64,000 nt of DNA from Microbacterium hatanonis (GCF_008017415.1 NZ_VRSV01000001.1:2046001-2110000); one strand, 5' to 3'; positions 29,127-40,183 are shown, numbered from the stretch's first letter. The notes: generated from the letters alone by a model not told the origin. Translations and numbers: made by a program.

Positions 29127-29921
29127 ATGAGACGTGACGTGACCAGCAAGATCGTGCTCGATGTGACCGGACAGGCCGACCTGGTGTTCGCCGTGGCGGT
29201 CTCGTCGCACTACGCCCCCACGACGGAGGAGTTCACCGCCTCGATCGACGGACGCCGGCTCGACCCGTCCGTCGTCGACGACGCGCACGGCACGCGCCTG
29301 CACCGACTGAGCGCCCCTCCCGGCCGCCTGGAGGTGCGCTATCGCGCGACCGTCGACGAGGGAGAGGTCGCCACCGCGACCGAGACCGACCTGCTCGTCT
29401 ACACCCGCCCGAGCCGCTACGCCGAGTCCGACCGGTTGCTGCCGACGGCGGTGGCCGAGTTCGCGGGCATCACCGACCCGGTCGACCTGCTCGCCGCCGT
29501 GTCGTCGTGGGTGGGTACCGAGCTCGCCTATGTGCCCGGGTCGAGCCTGCCGACCGATGGGGCCGTGCGCACCCTGCTGGACCGCCGCGGTGTCTGCCGC
29601 GACTACGCCCACCTGTGCGTCGCGCTGCTGCGCGCGCTGAACGTACCCGCTCGTCTCGCGGCCGTGTACGCCCCCGGGCTGCACCCGATGGACTTCCACG
29701 CGGTGGCCGAGGCGTGGGTCGACGGCGCGTGGCGGATCGTGGACGCGACGACCCTGGCGCCGCGTCAGACGCTCGTGCGCATCGCGACCGGGCGCGATGC
29801 CGCCGACACCGCGTTCCTCACGATCGTGTCGGGCTTCGCGAACCTCGTCGAGATGGAGGTCACCGCGACGGCGGAGTCGCTCCCCCTCGACGACATCACC
29901 GAGCTGGTGCAGCTCGCCTGA
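29127..29921 (+). CDS. Transglutaminase-like domain protein
   Basis: A 264-residue protein with an N-terminal beta-rich domain (about 1-95) and a transglutaminase/protease-like core. The catalytic triad is visible: Cys157 in RRGVCRDYAHL, His191 in DFHAVAEAW and Asp206 in RIVDAT. Family members of this size act as cysteine proteases or peptidases of unknown substrate. ATG 29127 is chosen over an earlier in-frame codon because the sequence CACGCT lies six bases before it, in the leaderless arrangement. It diverges from the winged-helix gene. Confidence 0.82.
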   Translation: MRRDVTSKIVLDVTGQADLVFAVAVSSHYAPTTEEFTASIDGRRLDPSVVDDAHGTRLHRLSAPPGRLEVRYRATVDEGEVATATETDLLVYTRPSRYAESDRLLPTAVAEFAGITDPVDLLAAVSSWVGTELAYVPGSSLPTDGAVRTLLDRRGVCRDYAHLCVALLRALNVPARLAAVYAPGLHPMDFHAVAEAWVDGAWRIVDATTLAPRQTLVRIATGRDAADTAFLTIVSGFANLVEMEVTATAESLPLDDITELVQLA

Positions 29922-29939
29922 CGCGGTTCGCGTCACCAC

Positions 29940-30008
29940 CGTCGGAGGATCGCACCGCGGTCGGAGGATTCTGCCCGCGTCCTCCGACGCCGGTGCGATT
30001 CTCCGACG
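29940..30008. repeat. Nested palindrome, copy 1 (convergent junction)
   Basis: Outer arms CGTCGGAGGATCGCACC (29940-29956) and GGTGCGATTCTCCGACG (29992-30008) match at 16 of 17 pairs; inner arms GTCGGAGGA (29960-29968) and TCCTCCGAC (29980-29988) are perfect. It lies between the ends of the transglutaminase and folD genes. A second copy with the identical right arm is at 39301-39369. Confidence 0.8.
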
Positions 30009-30023
30009 TGCGTCGCCGCCGGG

Positions 30024-30905
30024 TCACGCGGTCGCGCGCTCCGCGGCCTCGACGACGTTCGTCATGAGGAGTGCCACCGTCATGGGGCCGACCCCGCCGG
30101 GGTTGGGCGAGAGGTAACCGGCCACGCCGGCGACACCGGGGTGCACGTCGCCGTAGACGCGGTTCTTGCCCGTCTCGGGGTCGGTCTCGCGGGTGACGCC
30201 GACGTCGAGAACGGCCGCTCCGGGCTTCACGTGCTCGGGGAGCACGATGTGCTTCACCCCGGCGGCGGCGACGATCACGTCGGCCTGCCGCAGGTGATGA
30301 CCGAGGTCGGTCGTGCCAGTGTGGGTGAGCGTCACGGTCGCGTTGTATTCGCGGCGGGTCAGCAGCAGCCCGATCGAGCGGCCGATCGTGACACCGCGAC
30401 CCACGACGACGACCTCCTTGCCCGTGAGGTCGTATCCGTTGCGCACCAGAAGTTCGAGGACACCGCGGGGTGTGCAGGGCAGCGGCGTGGTGATCGGCGC
30501 GTTGACGTTGAGCACGAGCCGTCCGAGGTTTGTCGGGTGCAGGCCGTCGGCGTCCTTCGCGGGATCGATCCGCTCGAGGATCGCATCGGTGTCGATGTGC
30601 TTCGGGAGGGGCAGCTGCACGATGTAGCCGTGGCACGTCGGATCGGCGTTGAGCTCGTCGATCGTCGCCTCGACCTCGGCCTGGGTCGCCTCGGCGGGCA
30701 GCTCGACCTGGATGGAGTTCATGCCGATCGCCTCGGACTCCCGGTGCTTCATGCCCACGTACAGCTGCGAGGCCGGATCGGCTCCGACCAGCACCGTGGC
30801 GATGCCCGGCGTGATGCCCTTCGCGCGAAGGGCGTCCACGCGCTCGCGCAGCTCCGCCTTGATCTCGGCTGCCGCCGCCTTGCCATCGAGCTTCTGCGCG
30901 GTCAT
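30024..30905 (-). CDS. folD: Methylenetetrahydrofolate dehydrogenase/cyclohydrolase
   Basis: Interconverts 5,10-methylene- and 10-formyl-THF, feeding purine and other one-carbon reactions. The 293 residues include [11 protein letters not shown] at the N-terminus, [13 protein letters not shown], and [15 protein letters not shown] at the C-terminus; NADP site [20 protein letters not shown] precedes ATG 30905, so that start is preferred over upstream in-frame codons. It lies downstream of glyA on the same strand, but a promoter in the 105-base gap suggests separate transcription. Confidence 0.95.
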   Translation of the reverse strand: MTAQKLDGKAAAAEIKAELRERVDALRAKGITPGIATVLVGADPASQLYVGMKHRESEAIGMNSIQVELPAEATQAEVEATIDELNADPTCHGYIVQLPLPKHIDTDAILERIDPAKDADGLHPTNLGRLVLNVNAPITTPLPCTPRGVLELLVRNGYDLTGKEVVVVGRGVTIGRSIGLLLTRREYNATVTLTHTGTTDLGHHLRQADVIVAAAGVKHIVLPEHVKPGAAVLDVGVTRETDPETGKNRVYGDVHPGVAGVAGYLSPNPGGVGPMTVALLMTNVVEAAERATA

Positions 30906-30956
30906 GTGTTCTCCTCGTGTCGTCGTCGACGGTCGAGAGCCCGGCTCCCGCAGATC

Positions 30957-30986
30957 ACTATGCCCGTAGGTATAGGTCCACGGCAA
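30957..30986 (-). promoter_or_regulatory. Sigma-70-like promoter of folD
   Basis: Reading on the minus strand, TTGCCG (30986-30981) and CATAGT (30962-30957) are separated by 18 bases. This would give a leader of about 45 bases ending in the GAGGAG ribosome binding site of folD. Confidence 0.5.
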
Positions 30987-31010
30987 CCGGGCTTCCGAAC
31001 CTCTCGGTCT

Positions 31011-32285
31011 TTACTGAGTCAGACCCGGGTACAGCGGGAAGGCTGCGGTGAGGGCGGCGACGCGGGCGCGCAGCGCCTCGACATCGGCGTTCGGCAGCAG
31101 CGCGAGGGCGATGATGTCGGCGACCTCGGTGAACTCCGCGTCGCCGAAGCCGCGCGTCGCGAGGGCCGGGGTGCCGATGCGCAGACCCGATGTCACCATC
31201 GGCGGGCGGGGGTCGTTCGGCACGGCGTTGCGGTTGACCGTGATGTGGATCTCGTGCAGCAGGTCTTCGGCCTGCTTGCCGTCGATCGCGGCCTCGCGCA
31301 GGTCGACGAGCACGAGGTGCACGTCGGTGCCGCCCGATCGCACCGCGATACCGGCGGCGGCGACGTCGTCACGCGTGAGGCGCTCGGCGACGATGGCCGC
31401 GCCGCGCACCGTGCGCTCCTGGCGCTCGCGGAACGCCGGGGAGGCGGCGAGCTTGAACGCCGTGGCCTTGGCCGCGATCACGTGCATCAGGGGGCCGCCC
31501 TGCTGGCCGGGGAACACGGCGGTGTCGATCTTCTTCGCCAGCGCGGCGTCGTTCGTGAGGATGAAGCCCGAACGCGGGCCGCCGATCGTCTTGTGCACGG
31601 TGGAAGACACGACGTCGGCGTGCGGCACGGGGCTGGGGTGCAGGCCCGCCGCGACGAGACCGGCGAAGTGCGCCATGTCGACCCACAAGAGGGCACCGAC
31701 CTCGTCGGCGATCTCGCGGAACCGGGCGAAGTCGAGCTGACGGGGGTAGGCCGACCAGCCGGCGATGATGACCTTCGGCTTGTGCTCGATCGCCAGTCGG
31801 CGCACCTCGTCCATGTCGATGAGCGAGCTGTCGGGATCTACGCCGTAGGCGACGATGTTGTAGAGCCGACCCGAGAAGTTGATCTTCATGCCGTGCGTGA
31901 GGTGGCCGCCCTGGTCGAGGGAGAGACCGAGCAGCGTGTCGCCGGGGCGGGCGATGGCGTGCAGCACGGCGGCGTTGGCGGTAGCGCCCGAGTGCGGCTG
32001 GACGTTCGCGAACTGCGCACCGAACAGGCTTTTCGCCCGCTCGATCGCGAGTTCTTCGGCGACGTCGACCTCCTCGCAGCCGCCGTAGTAGCGGCGACCG
32101 GGGTAGCCCTCGGCGTACTTGTTGGTGAGCACCGAGCCCTGCGACTGCAGCACCGAGACGGGCACGAAGTTCTCGGACGCGATCATCTCGAGGTAGCCGC
32201 GCTGACGCTCGAGCTCGCGCTCGAGCACCTGGGCGATCTCGGGATCGACCTCGGAGAGGGGGGCGTTGAATGACGGGTCGGACAC
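31011..32285 (-). CDS. glyA: Serine hydroxymethyltransferase
   Basis: PLP enzyme that converts serine and THF to glycine and methylene-THF, the main source of one-carbon units. The 424 residues include [36 protein letters not shown] segments near the N-terminus and the PLP lysine in [13 protein letters not shown] (about residue 235). GTG 32285 is supported by GAGGAG eight bases upstream; the frame stays open beyond it but enters the riboswitch. Control by the ZTP riboswitch upstream ties its expression to purine-folate status. folD is the next gene on this strand. Confidence 0.96.
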   Translation of the reverse strand: MSDPSFNAPLSEVDPEIAQVLERELERQRGYLEMIASENFVPVSVLQSQGSVLTNKYAEGYPGRRYYGGCEEVDVAEELAIERAKSLFGAQFANVQPHSGATANAAVLHAIARPGDTLLGLSLDQGGHLTHGMKINFSGRLYNIVAYGVDPDSSLIDMDEVRRLAIEHKPKVIIAGWSAYPRQLDFARFREIADEVGALLWVDMAHFAGLVAAGLHPSPVPHADVVSSTVHKTIGGPRSGFILTNDAALAKKIDTAVFPGQQGGPLMHVIAAKATAFKLAASPAFRERQERTVRGAAIVAERLTRDDVAAAGIAVRSGGTDVHLVLVDLREAAIDGKQAEDLLHEIHITVNRNAVPNDPRPPMVTSGLRIGTPALATRGFGDAEFTEVADIIALALLPNADVEALRARVAALTAAFPLYPGLTQ

Positions 32286-32357
32286 GGGCGGACTCCTCGA
32301 TCGTCGGGTGGATACTGCGGTTGCAGTCGGCCCGCGGAGCGCGCCGACGAACATCCA

Positions 32358-32455
32358 CATCGGCCCAGGCGAGCGGTCGAATGCCATCGTGCAGAAGGCG
32401 AAAACAGTGTCGCTCCCCGGTGGTCCTCCACCTTGAACGCCAGTCGCGACAGGTC
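32358..32455 (-). ncRNA. ZTP (pfl) riboswitch upstream of glyA
   Basis: On the minus strand the conserved pfl blocks occur in order: TGTCGCGACTGGCG (about 32452-32439), CCACCGGGGAGCGA (about 32422-32409), a variable linker, then CCGCTCGCCTGGGCCGATG (32376-32358). CGACTGGCG with CACCGGGGAGCG and CGCCTGGGC are the hallmark of this class, which binds ZMP/ZTP and activates one-carbon genes. Downstream, CGTCGG (32349-32344) can pair with either GTCGG-complement at 32330-32326 or CCGACG at 32307-32302 next to the ribosome binding site, a plausible switch. A -10 TATGAT lies at 32463-32458. Confidence 0.92.
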
Positions 32456-32457
32456 AG

Positions 32458-32463
32458 ATCATA
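32458..32463 (-). promoter_or_regulatory. -10 box for the glyA riboswitch transcript
   Basis: TATGAT on the minus strand, immediately before the aptamer, so transcription would begin at about 32451 inside the first aptamer stem. No clear -35 is visible. Confidence 0.5.
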
Positions 32464-32574
32464 CCGGATGCTGCCGCCCGTGCCCCGCGCGCGGAGACCT
32501 CCCCGAGCAGGCCGGCGTGCCCGCTTCTCGATCCTCCGCGCAGCTCGCCCTCCGCCCCGCGGCGAGACGGATCG

Positions 32575-32586
32575 TAGACTGGTCGC
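32575..32586 (+). promoter_or_regulatory. Leaderless promoter of the YrdB-type operon
   Basis: TAGACT (32575-32580), six bases, then ATG 32587. Confidence 0.5.
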
Positions 32587-32973
32587 ATGCCCGAAACCCC
32601 GAACGTCCGCGCCGAAGCGCCCCTCCAGCCGGGGATGCGACCGCGGCCCTCGGTCGCCGAGATCGGCGCCTTCCTCTGCGGCTTGTTCGCGTTCGCGACC
32701 CTCGCACTCTGGGGCTTCCTGGCATGGCCGCTCCCCTGGAACATCGTCTTCGGCATCGCCGCGCCGGTCGCGGCCATCCTCGTGTGGGCCCTGTTCGTCT
32801 CCCCGCGCGCGGTGTTGGCCGTGCACCCGTTCGTGCGGGCGATCGTCGAGCTGCTCGTGTACGCGGCAGCGACCGTCGCCTGGTGGAACATGGGCCAGGT
32901 GTGGGTCGGCATCGTCTTCGCGATCGTCGCCATCACCTGCGGCCTGTTCGCCGGCCGTCGACGACTCGCATGA
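32587..32973 (+). CDS. YrdB-family (DUF2568) small membrane protein
   Basis: A 128-residue protein with four predicted membrane helices spanning about residues 26-120 (FLCGLFAFATLALWGFLAW, IAAPVAAILVWALFV, and two near the end). The pattern and length fit DUF2568/YrdB; function is unknown. Its stop overlaps the next start as ATGA, making it the first gene of a three-gene operon with an FAD oxidase and a NUDIX hydrolase. The leaderless promoter defines the start. Confidence 0.7.
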   Translation: MPETPNVRAEAPLQPGMRPRPSVAEIGAFLCGLFAFATLALWGFLAWPLPWNIVFGIAAPVAAILVWALFVSPRAVLAVHPFVRAIVELLVYAAATVAWWNMGQVWVGIVFAIVAITCGLFAGRRRLA

Positions 32974-34343
32974 GCGCCGACGTCGTCGGGCTGCTCCGCG
33001 ACGCCCTCGGTGACCGCGTCGACACCTCGGCCGAGGCGCTCGACGCCGCGCGCGCCGACAAGTCGGGCCACGCCGCCCCCGAGCGGCCGCTCGCGGTAGT
33101 GCACGCCGAGTCGGTCGCCGACGTGCAGCGCGTGCTGCGGATCGCCTCCGCGACCTCGACCCCCGTGGTCACCCGCGGCGCGGGCACCGGTCTCGCCGGC
33201 GGCGCCAATGCCGGCGGCGGCGAGATCGCCCTGTCGGTGCGACGCATGAACCGCATCCTCGAGGTGCGCCCCGACGATCTGCTCGCCGTGGTCGAGCCCG
33301 GCATCCTCAACGCCGAGCTCAACGACGCCCTCGCCCTCCAGGGTCTGTGGTGGGCCCCCGATCCCGCGAGCCGGGCCATCTCCACCGTCGGCGGCAATAT
33401 CGCCACCGGCGCCGGCGGGCTCCTGTGCGCGAAGTACGGCGTGGTCCGCGACGCCGTACTCGGGCTCGACATCGTGCTCGCCGACGGGCGCCTCCTGACG
33501 CTCGGACACCGCAGCGTCAAGGGTGTGACGGGCCTCGATCTCACCTCGCTCGTGATCGGGTCCGAGGGAATCCTCGGGGTCGTGGTCGCGGCCACTCTGA
33601 AGCTCCGTCGCCTGGTGGAGGGCGAGGTCGTCACGATCGCGGCCACCTTCCCCGACGTCCGCACCGCGGCCGCAGCATCCGCCGCCGTCACCGCCTCGGG
33701 CGCGCAGCCCGCGATCATGGAGCTGATGGATGCGGCGTGCCTCGCCGCCGTGCACGCGCTCCTCGGTCTCGACGCGCCCGCGCCCGGTGTGGCGCAGCTG
33801 ACCCTCCAGACCGACGGCCCCGCCGCCGCCATGGAGGCGTCGAGGATCAGCGAGGTGCTGGGGGCCGCCGGTGGCACCGTGCGCGTCGCCGCCGACCGCG
33901 AAGAGGGCGAACGGCTGCTGACGATCCGTCGCTCGATGCATCCCGCGATGGAGACGCTGGGAACCGCCCTGATCGAAGACGTCTCGGTGCCGCGCAGCGC
34001 CCTCCCGGCGATGTTCGACGAGATCGCCCGCATCGAGCGCGAGTTCGGCATCGTCATCCCCACCGTCGCCCACGCCGGCGACGGCAACCTGCACCCGAAC
34101 TTCGTCTTCGACGGACCCGAGGTGCCCGACCACATCTGGGCCGCGGCCGACGCCCTGTTCCACGCCGCCCTCGACCTCGGCGGAACGCTCACCGGCGAGC
34201 ACGGCATCGGGGTTCTCAAGCGCCGATGGCTCGCCGACGAGCTGGGCGCCGACCAGTGGGAGCTCCAGCGACAGGTCGCGCGCGCCTTCGATCCCGCCGG
34301 GATCCTCAACCCCGGCAAGGTCTTCGAGACGGCCGCACGATGA
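32970..34343 (+). CDS. FAD-linked oxidase (GlcD/D-lactate dehydrogenase type)
   Basis: A 457-residue flavoprotein with an N-terminal FAD_binding_4 domain (TRGAGTGLAGGANAGGGEIAL, about residues 68-90, and GGNIATGAGGLLCAKYG) and a C-terminal FAD-oxidase domain ending in AHAGDGNLHPNF and TGEHGIGVLKRRWL. This arrangement oxidises a 2-hydroxy acid such as glycolate or D-lactate; the exact substrate is not shown. The ATG overlaps the YrdB stop, and its TGA overlaps the NUDIX ATG. Confidence 0.88.
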   Translation: MSADVVGLLRDALGDRVDTSAEALDAARADKSGHAAPERPLAVVHAESVADVQRVLRIASATSTPVVTRGAGTGLAGGANAGGGEIALSVRRMNRILEVRPDDLLAVVEPGILNAELNDALALQGLWWAPDPASRAISTVGGNIATGAGGLLCAKYGVVRDAVLGLDIVLADGRLLTLGHRSVKGVTGLDLTSLVIGSEGILGVVVAATLKLRRLVEGEVVTIAATFPDVRTAAAASAAVTASGAQPAIMELMDAACLAAVHALLGLDAPAPGVAQLTLQTDGPAAAMEASRISEVLGAAGGTVRVAADREEGERLLTIRRSMHPAMETLGTALIEDVSVPRSALPAMFDEIARIEREFGIVIPTVAHAGDGNLHPNFVFDGPEVPDHIWAAADALFHAALDLGGTLTGEHGIGVLKRRWLADELGADQWELQRQVARAFDPAGILNPGKVFETAAR

Positions 34344-34753
34344 GCGCCGAAGTGCACGTGAGCGCCGCCGTCGTGCTCGATCACGAAGGACGCGCGCTGC
34401 TGGTCCGCAAACGCGGCACGCACACGTTCATGCAGCCCGGAGGCAAGCCCGAGCCCGACGAGACCCCCGCCGAGACGCTCGCGCGCGAACTCTTCGAGGA
34501 GGTCGGGTTGAGCGTCGACGCGGCCTCGCTCGAACCGCTCGGGCAGTTCCGGGCGGATGCGGCGAACGAGCCCGGATTCACCGTCGTGGCGCATGCGTTC
34601 CGGGTGCGCGAACCGGTCGCGGCGTCGGACGTGACGATCGGCGCCGAGATCGAGGAGCTGCGCTGGTTCGGCGAGGCCGAGGCATCCGTTCTGCCGCTCG
34701 CTCCGCTCAGCCACGTGCTCCTCCCCCTCGTCTGGGGCGCGTCCCGCGGGTGA
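34340..34753 (+). CDS. NUDIX hydrolase
   Basis: A 137-residue pyrophosphohydrolase with a perfect NUDIX box: GKPEPDE, then seven residues, then RELFEEVGL, about residues 36-58. The class hydrolyses nucleoside diphosphates linked to another group; no substrate can be assigned. It is translationally coupled to the oxidase by an ATGA overlap, though the two activities have no obvious shared pathway. No terminator is seen in the 96 bases after it. Confidence 0.88.
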   Translation: MSAEVHVSAAVVLDHEGRALLVRKRGTHTFMQPGGKPEPDETPAETLARELFEEVGLSVDAASLEPLGQFRADAANEPGFTVVAHAFRVREPVAASDVTIGAEIEELRWFGEAEASVLPLAPLSHVLLPLVWGASRG

Positions 34754-34849
34754 ATCCGATGCACTTCGTTGTGCCACCGTGATATGGAACACCCCCGGAG
34801 GTGTGACCCACCGGATTACCATGGAGTGATCAAACGGGGGGTGACCGAC

Positions 34850-36304
34850 ATGACCGATCTCGTCACGAGACCGGATGCCGACGCAGACGACCGCGACGGC
34901 GCGACCGTCGACGGCGGCAGCGACGGTTCCGCCCCCACGGTCGCGTGGGCTCCCGCCGAGCCCGGCCGCCCGAAGAAGAAGCGCACCGCGCTGTGGATCG
35001 GCCTGCCGGTCGGCGCGACGCTCACCGCGCTCATCGCCGCCTCCCTCGTTCTCATCGCCCCCGGCGCCTCCGTCGCGGGCGTGCCGGTCGGCGGGCTCAC
35101 GGCCGGAGGTGCGGCCGACGCGATCTCGGCCCGCCTGGCCGAGACCACGGTCGTGCTCGACAGCCCCGACGGCACCTTCGAGATCACGGGCGCCGACCTC
35201 GGCGCGAGCGTCGATGCGAAGGCGCTCGCCGACGCCGCGTTCGCCGAGAACCCGATGTGGAACCCGTCGACGTGGTACCCGGGCAGCAGCGATGCCGCGG
35301 TCACGATCGACCAGGCGACCGCCACGGCCGCGCTCCAGAGCGCCGCCCCCGACCTCTACGTCGCCCCCGTCGACGCCGCCGTGACCTTCGACGCCGCATC
35401 GGCCAGCTACGTGACCATTCCCGCGGTCGCCGGCGAGGGCGTCGACCTGGCTACCGTTCAGGCCGCCCTGCAGACGGCCTTCGACAGCGGGCAGACCTCC
35501 ACCACCGTCGATGCCGCCCCCGTCGCCGTCGAGGCGCTCGCCACGACCGACGAGGCCGATGCCGCCGTCGCCGCGCTCAACAGCGTGCTCGAGACGGTCG
35601 GCTTCTACGTCGGCCAGGAGCGCACCGTGCCCGTCGATCGCACCGTCGCCGCGTCGTGGCTCACGGTGTCGTCCGACGGCGGCGATTTCACCTACACCGC
35701 AGACCCCGCGCTGATCCAGGCGAGCGTCGACGCACTCCCCGCAGCCGTGAACCGCGACGCCGTCAACGCGAACGTCATCACCGACTCCTCCGGCGGCGTG
35801 CTGCTCGAGCAGGTCGCCGGCGTCACCGGTCGCGCCCTCGAGTCGACCGACGGCATCGCCTCCGCGTTCGCGAGCCAGCTCGCCGAGGGCAACGGCGTGT
35901 TCCCGCTGACGGTGGCCGAGACGCCGTTCGCGACGACCGCCACCGAGCGCCGCCTCGAGGTCAACCTGAGCACGCAGATGACCTACCTCTACGAGAACGA
36001 CCAGGTGCTCTACGCCTGGGCATCGTCGACCGGACTCCCGAGCAGCCCGACGACACCGGGCTCGTTCCGCATCGGGTGGAAGACCCCCCTGCAAGACATG
36101 GGCTGCTTCCCCGGCGCGACGTACTGCACCGAGAACGTGCCGTGGGTGGCCTACTTCAACGGCGATGAGGCCTTCCACGGCGCCTACTGGCACAACAACT
36201 TCGGCAACGTCATGAGCCACGGCTGCGTGAACCTGCCGGTCGCCTCGGCGAAGTTCCTCTACGACTGGGCGCCCAAAGGCACCGAGGTCTGGGTCCACTA
36301 CTGA
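34850..36304 (+). CDS. L,D-transpeptidase with peptidoglycan-binding repeats
   Basis: A 484-residue cell-wall enzyme. An acidic cytoplasmic N-terminus (about 1-40) leads to one membrane helix ([19 protein letters not shown], about 45-65). Two PG_binding_4-like domains lie between about 90 and 330. The C-terminal YkuD catalytic domain ends with [19 protein letters not shown] and catalytic Cys459. It would form 3-3 cross-links in peptidoglycan. ATG 34850 is preferred, with GGGGGG upstream; the open frame begins earlier at 34769. A strong terminator follows. Confidence 0.88.
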   Translation: MTDLVTRPDADADDRDGATVDGGSDGSAPTVAWAPAEPGRPKKKRTALWIGLPVGATLTALIAASLVLIAPGASVAGVPVGGLTAGGAADAISARLAETTVVLDSPDGTFEITGADLGASVDAKALADAAFAENPMWNPSTWYPGSSDAAVTIDQATATAALQSAAPDLYVAPVDAAVTFDAASASYVTIPAVAGEGVDLATVQAALQTAFDSGQTSTTVDAAPVAVEALATTDEADAAVAALNSVLETVGFYVGQERTVPVDRTVAASWLTVSSDGGDFTYTADPALIQASVDALPAAVNRDAVNANVITDSSGGVLLEQVAGVTGRALESTDGIASAFASQLAEGNGVFPLTVAETPFATTATERRLEVNLSTQMTYLYENDQVLYAWASSTGLPSSPTTPGSFRIGWKTPLQDMGCFPGATYCTENVPWVAYFNGDEAFHGAYWHNNFGNVMSHGCVNLPVASAKFLYDWAPKGTEVWVHY

Positions 36305-36310
36305 GTTCGA

Positions 36311-36350
36311 CGAAAAGGGGCGGATGCTGCGAAGCATCCGCCCCTTTTCG
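36311..36350. terminator. Bidirectional Rho-independent terminator
   Basis: CGAAAAGGGGCGGATGCT (36311-36328), loop GCGA, and its exact 18-base complement (36333-36350) end in TTTTCG on one strand and TTTTCG on the other. It can stop both the transpeptidase transcript and the converging icd transcript. The arm core is GGATGCT. Confidence 0.9.
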
Positions 36351-36404
36351 TATAGCCGGGCTCCAACGCGCGGTCTCCGGTCGCAAGCGACGGCGCGGGT
36401 ACGA

Positions 36405-36438
36405 CGAAGGGCGGATGCTTCGCAGCATCCGCCCTTCG
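36405..36438. terminator. Second hairpin between the transpeptidase and icd genes
   Basis: CGAAGGGCGGATGCT (36405-36419), loop TCGC, then the perfect complement (36424-36438). It repeats the arm core of the terminator 60 bases away but lacks the T-run. It lies just after icd in that gene's direction. Confidence 0.7.
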
Positions 36439-36449
36439 CAGGAGAGGCC

Positions 36450-38666
<2,217 letters not shown>

Positions 38667-38749
38667 GTGTCGTCTCTCCGTCAGGCGTCGATGTCACCCG
38701 TCGATATCCAGCGTCGGGGTCGCGAATCAGCCTAACGCAACCGCGAAAA

Positions 38750-38786
38750 TATCTTGATGTCGAGATAGTTGACGCGGGGCGTCAAC
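38750..38786. promoter_or_regulatory. Two abutting palindromes between icd and the GNAT gene
   Basis: TATCTTGATGTCGAGATA (38750-38767; 7 of 9 pairs) is directly followed by GTTGACGC-GGG-GCGTCAAC (38768-38786; perfect 8-bp arms). They lie in the divergent promoter region, about 41-77 bases upstream of the GNAT start. They are likely regulator sites for icd, the GNAT gene or both; the cognate protein is unknown. Confidence 0.6.
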
Positions 38787-38814
38787 TCGTTTCCCGTGGC
38801 GCGCTCTTCCCGGC

Positions 38815-38826
38815 TAGCCTGTCGTC
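38815..38826 (+). promoter_or_regulatory. Leaderless promoter of the GNAT gene
   Basis: TAGCCT (38815-38820), six bases, then ATG 38827. Confidence 0.55.
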
Positions 38827-39279
38827 ATGGCAGACCTGCGACTCGTCGAACTGTCGGCCGCCACGATCGTGGCCGTCAACACGCTGTCTCTCAAGCCCGG
38901 GCAGGAGCAGTTCCTCGCTCCGCTCAGCTACGGAATCGCCGCCACCGTGGTGAACCCGCAGACCTCGTGGCAGCGCGTCGTGCTCGACGGCGACGAAGTC
39001 GTGGGTTTCGTCAGCGCGAACTTCGACCCCGAAGCATCCGTGGAGCACTTCCGTTCCGTGCTCTGGCGGATCAACGTCGACGCCGACGATCAGGGCCGCG
39101 GTATCGGCCGCTTCGCCGTCGAACGCCTGCTCGACGAGGCCCGCTCGCGCGGCCTGGAGCACGTCGACGTGATCTACGAATCGGGCGAAGAGGGCCCGGA
39201 GGCGTTCTTCCAGCGCGTCGGCTTCACCCCCGTCGGCGAGACCGAGTACGGCGAGATCATCGCCGAAGTCCGCCTCTGA
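38827..39279 (+). CDS. GNAT-family N-acetyltransferase
   Basis: A 150-residue acetyl-CoA-dependent acyltransferase. The acetyl-CoA loop is seen as VDADDQGRGIGRFAVERLLDEA (Q-x-x-G-x-G type, about residues 88-110), preceded by the strand VLWRINVD. The C-terminal strand region is GVTPVGETEYGE-like. The N-terminus (LSAATIVAVNTLSLKPGQEQFLAP) resembles the spermidine/spermine N-acetyltransferase SpeG-like group, but the substrate is not established. Its leaderless promoter fixes the start. A nested palindrome follows its stop. Confidence 0.82.
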   Translation: MADLRLVELSAATIVAVNTLSLKPGQEQFLAPLSYGIAATVVNPQTSWQRVVLDGDEVVGFVSANFDPEASVEHFRSVLWRINVDADDQGRGIGRFAVERLLDEARSRGLEHVDVIYESGEEGPEAFFQRVGFTPVGETEYGEIIAEVRL

Positions 39280-39300
39280 CCCACATTCCCGCAGCACCGC

Positions 39301-39369
39301 CGTCGGAGGGTCGCACCTCCGTCGGAGCATTCGAGGCGCAGCATCCGACCCGGGTGCGATTCTCCGACG
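39301..39369. repeat. Nested palindrome, copy 2 (convergent junction)
   Basis: Outer arms CGTCGGAGGGTCGCACC (39301-39317) and GGTGCGATTCTCCGACG (39353-39369), 15 of 17 pairs; inner arms GTCGGA (39321-39326) and TCCGAC (39344-39349). The right arm is identical to the right arm of copy 1 at 29992-30008. The recurrent 9-mer sits in its loop side (39338-39346). Confidence 0.8.
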
Positions 39370-39394
39370 CCGCCGCGAAGCGGATGACGCCGGG

Positions 39395-40183
39395 TCAGCC
39401 GGCGTCGAGCGCGTAGCGGTTGGCGACCGCGGCCACGTCATCGACGTAGACGTCGAGGTGGTTGTAGCTGAACACGGCCGCCCGCCATCCCTCGGTGGTC
39501 GTCATCGAGCCGGAATGGCAGAGGTAGCGCGCCGCGGCCAGCGCCGCGTCGTCGATCTGATTCGGATCGGCCGCGCCGTCGCCGTTCGCGTCGGCGCCCC
39601 AGCGCGCCCAGGTGTCGGGGATGAACTGCATCGGACCGACGGCGCGGTCCCAGACGGCGTCGCCGTCCCACGCCCCGCCGTCGGTGTCACGGATGGCGGC
39701 GTTGCCGTTGCCGTCGAGCTGCGGGCCGCGGATGGCCGGCGACGGGTAGCCGTCGTCTCCCAGTGCCGCTCCGCCGTGACGGCCGTGATCGGTCTCGATC
39801 GCGCCGATGCCCGCGAGAGTGTTCCACCCGATGCCGCATCCCGGTTGCTCGGCGTCGACGACGAGATCGGCGAGGGCGTACGCCTCCAGCGCCCGCCGCG
39901 GGATGCCGACGGCGGCCGCGACGCGGGCGCTCCACGCCGCATCCACCCTCACCGCGGGGGCATTCGTCTGCGGCTGGTCGGCGAACGACGCCTGGTCGCC
40001 GACCTGACCCGACACCTCGACCGCGGGGGCCGGCGAGTCGACGCGCGGGGCGTCGGCACGCGTCGACCCGGCGTTCACGGTGGCAAGCCAACCCCCGGCG
40101 ACGACCAGGAGCACGACGCCGGTGATCAGCGCGAACCACGTGAAGCCAGACCCACGCGCCGGGATCTCGTCGTTCGGTGTCAC
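39395..40183 (-). CDS. Lytic transglycosylase-like cell wall hydrolase
   Basis: A 262-residue membrane-anchored protein. A cytoplasmic tail is followed by one helix (TWFALITGVVLLVVAGGWLA, about 15-36), a Pro/Ala-rich linker, and an MltB/SLT-like domain. The catalytic Glu is in LAGIGAIETDHGRHG, and PMQFIPDTWARWGADANGDG is a family segment. The enzyme would cut the glycan backbone of peptidoglycan without water, giving anhydro ends. GTG 40183 is the start; a -10-like TATGGT lies on the minus strand at 40232-40227. It diverges from the Pr6Pr gene. Confidence 0.8.
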   Translation of the reverse strand: MTPNDEIPARGSGFTWFALITGVVLLVVAGGWLATVNAGSTRADAPRVDSPAPAVEVSGQVGDQASFADQPQTNAPAVRVDAAWSARVAAAVGIPRRALEAYALADLVVDAEQPGCGIGWNTLAGIGAIETDHGRHGGAALGDDGYPSPAIRGPQLDGNGNAAIRDTDGGAWDGDAVWDRAVGPMQFIPDTWARWGADANGDGAADPNQIDDAALAAARYLCHSGSMTTTEGWRAAVFSYNHLDVYVDDVAAVANRYALDAG

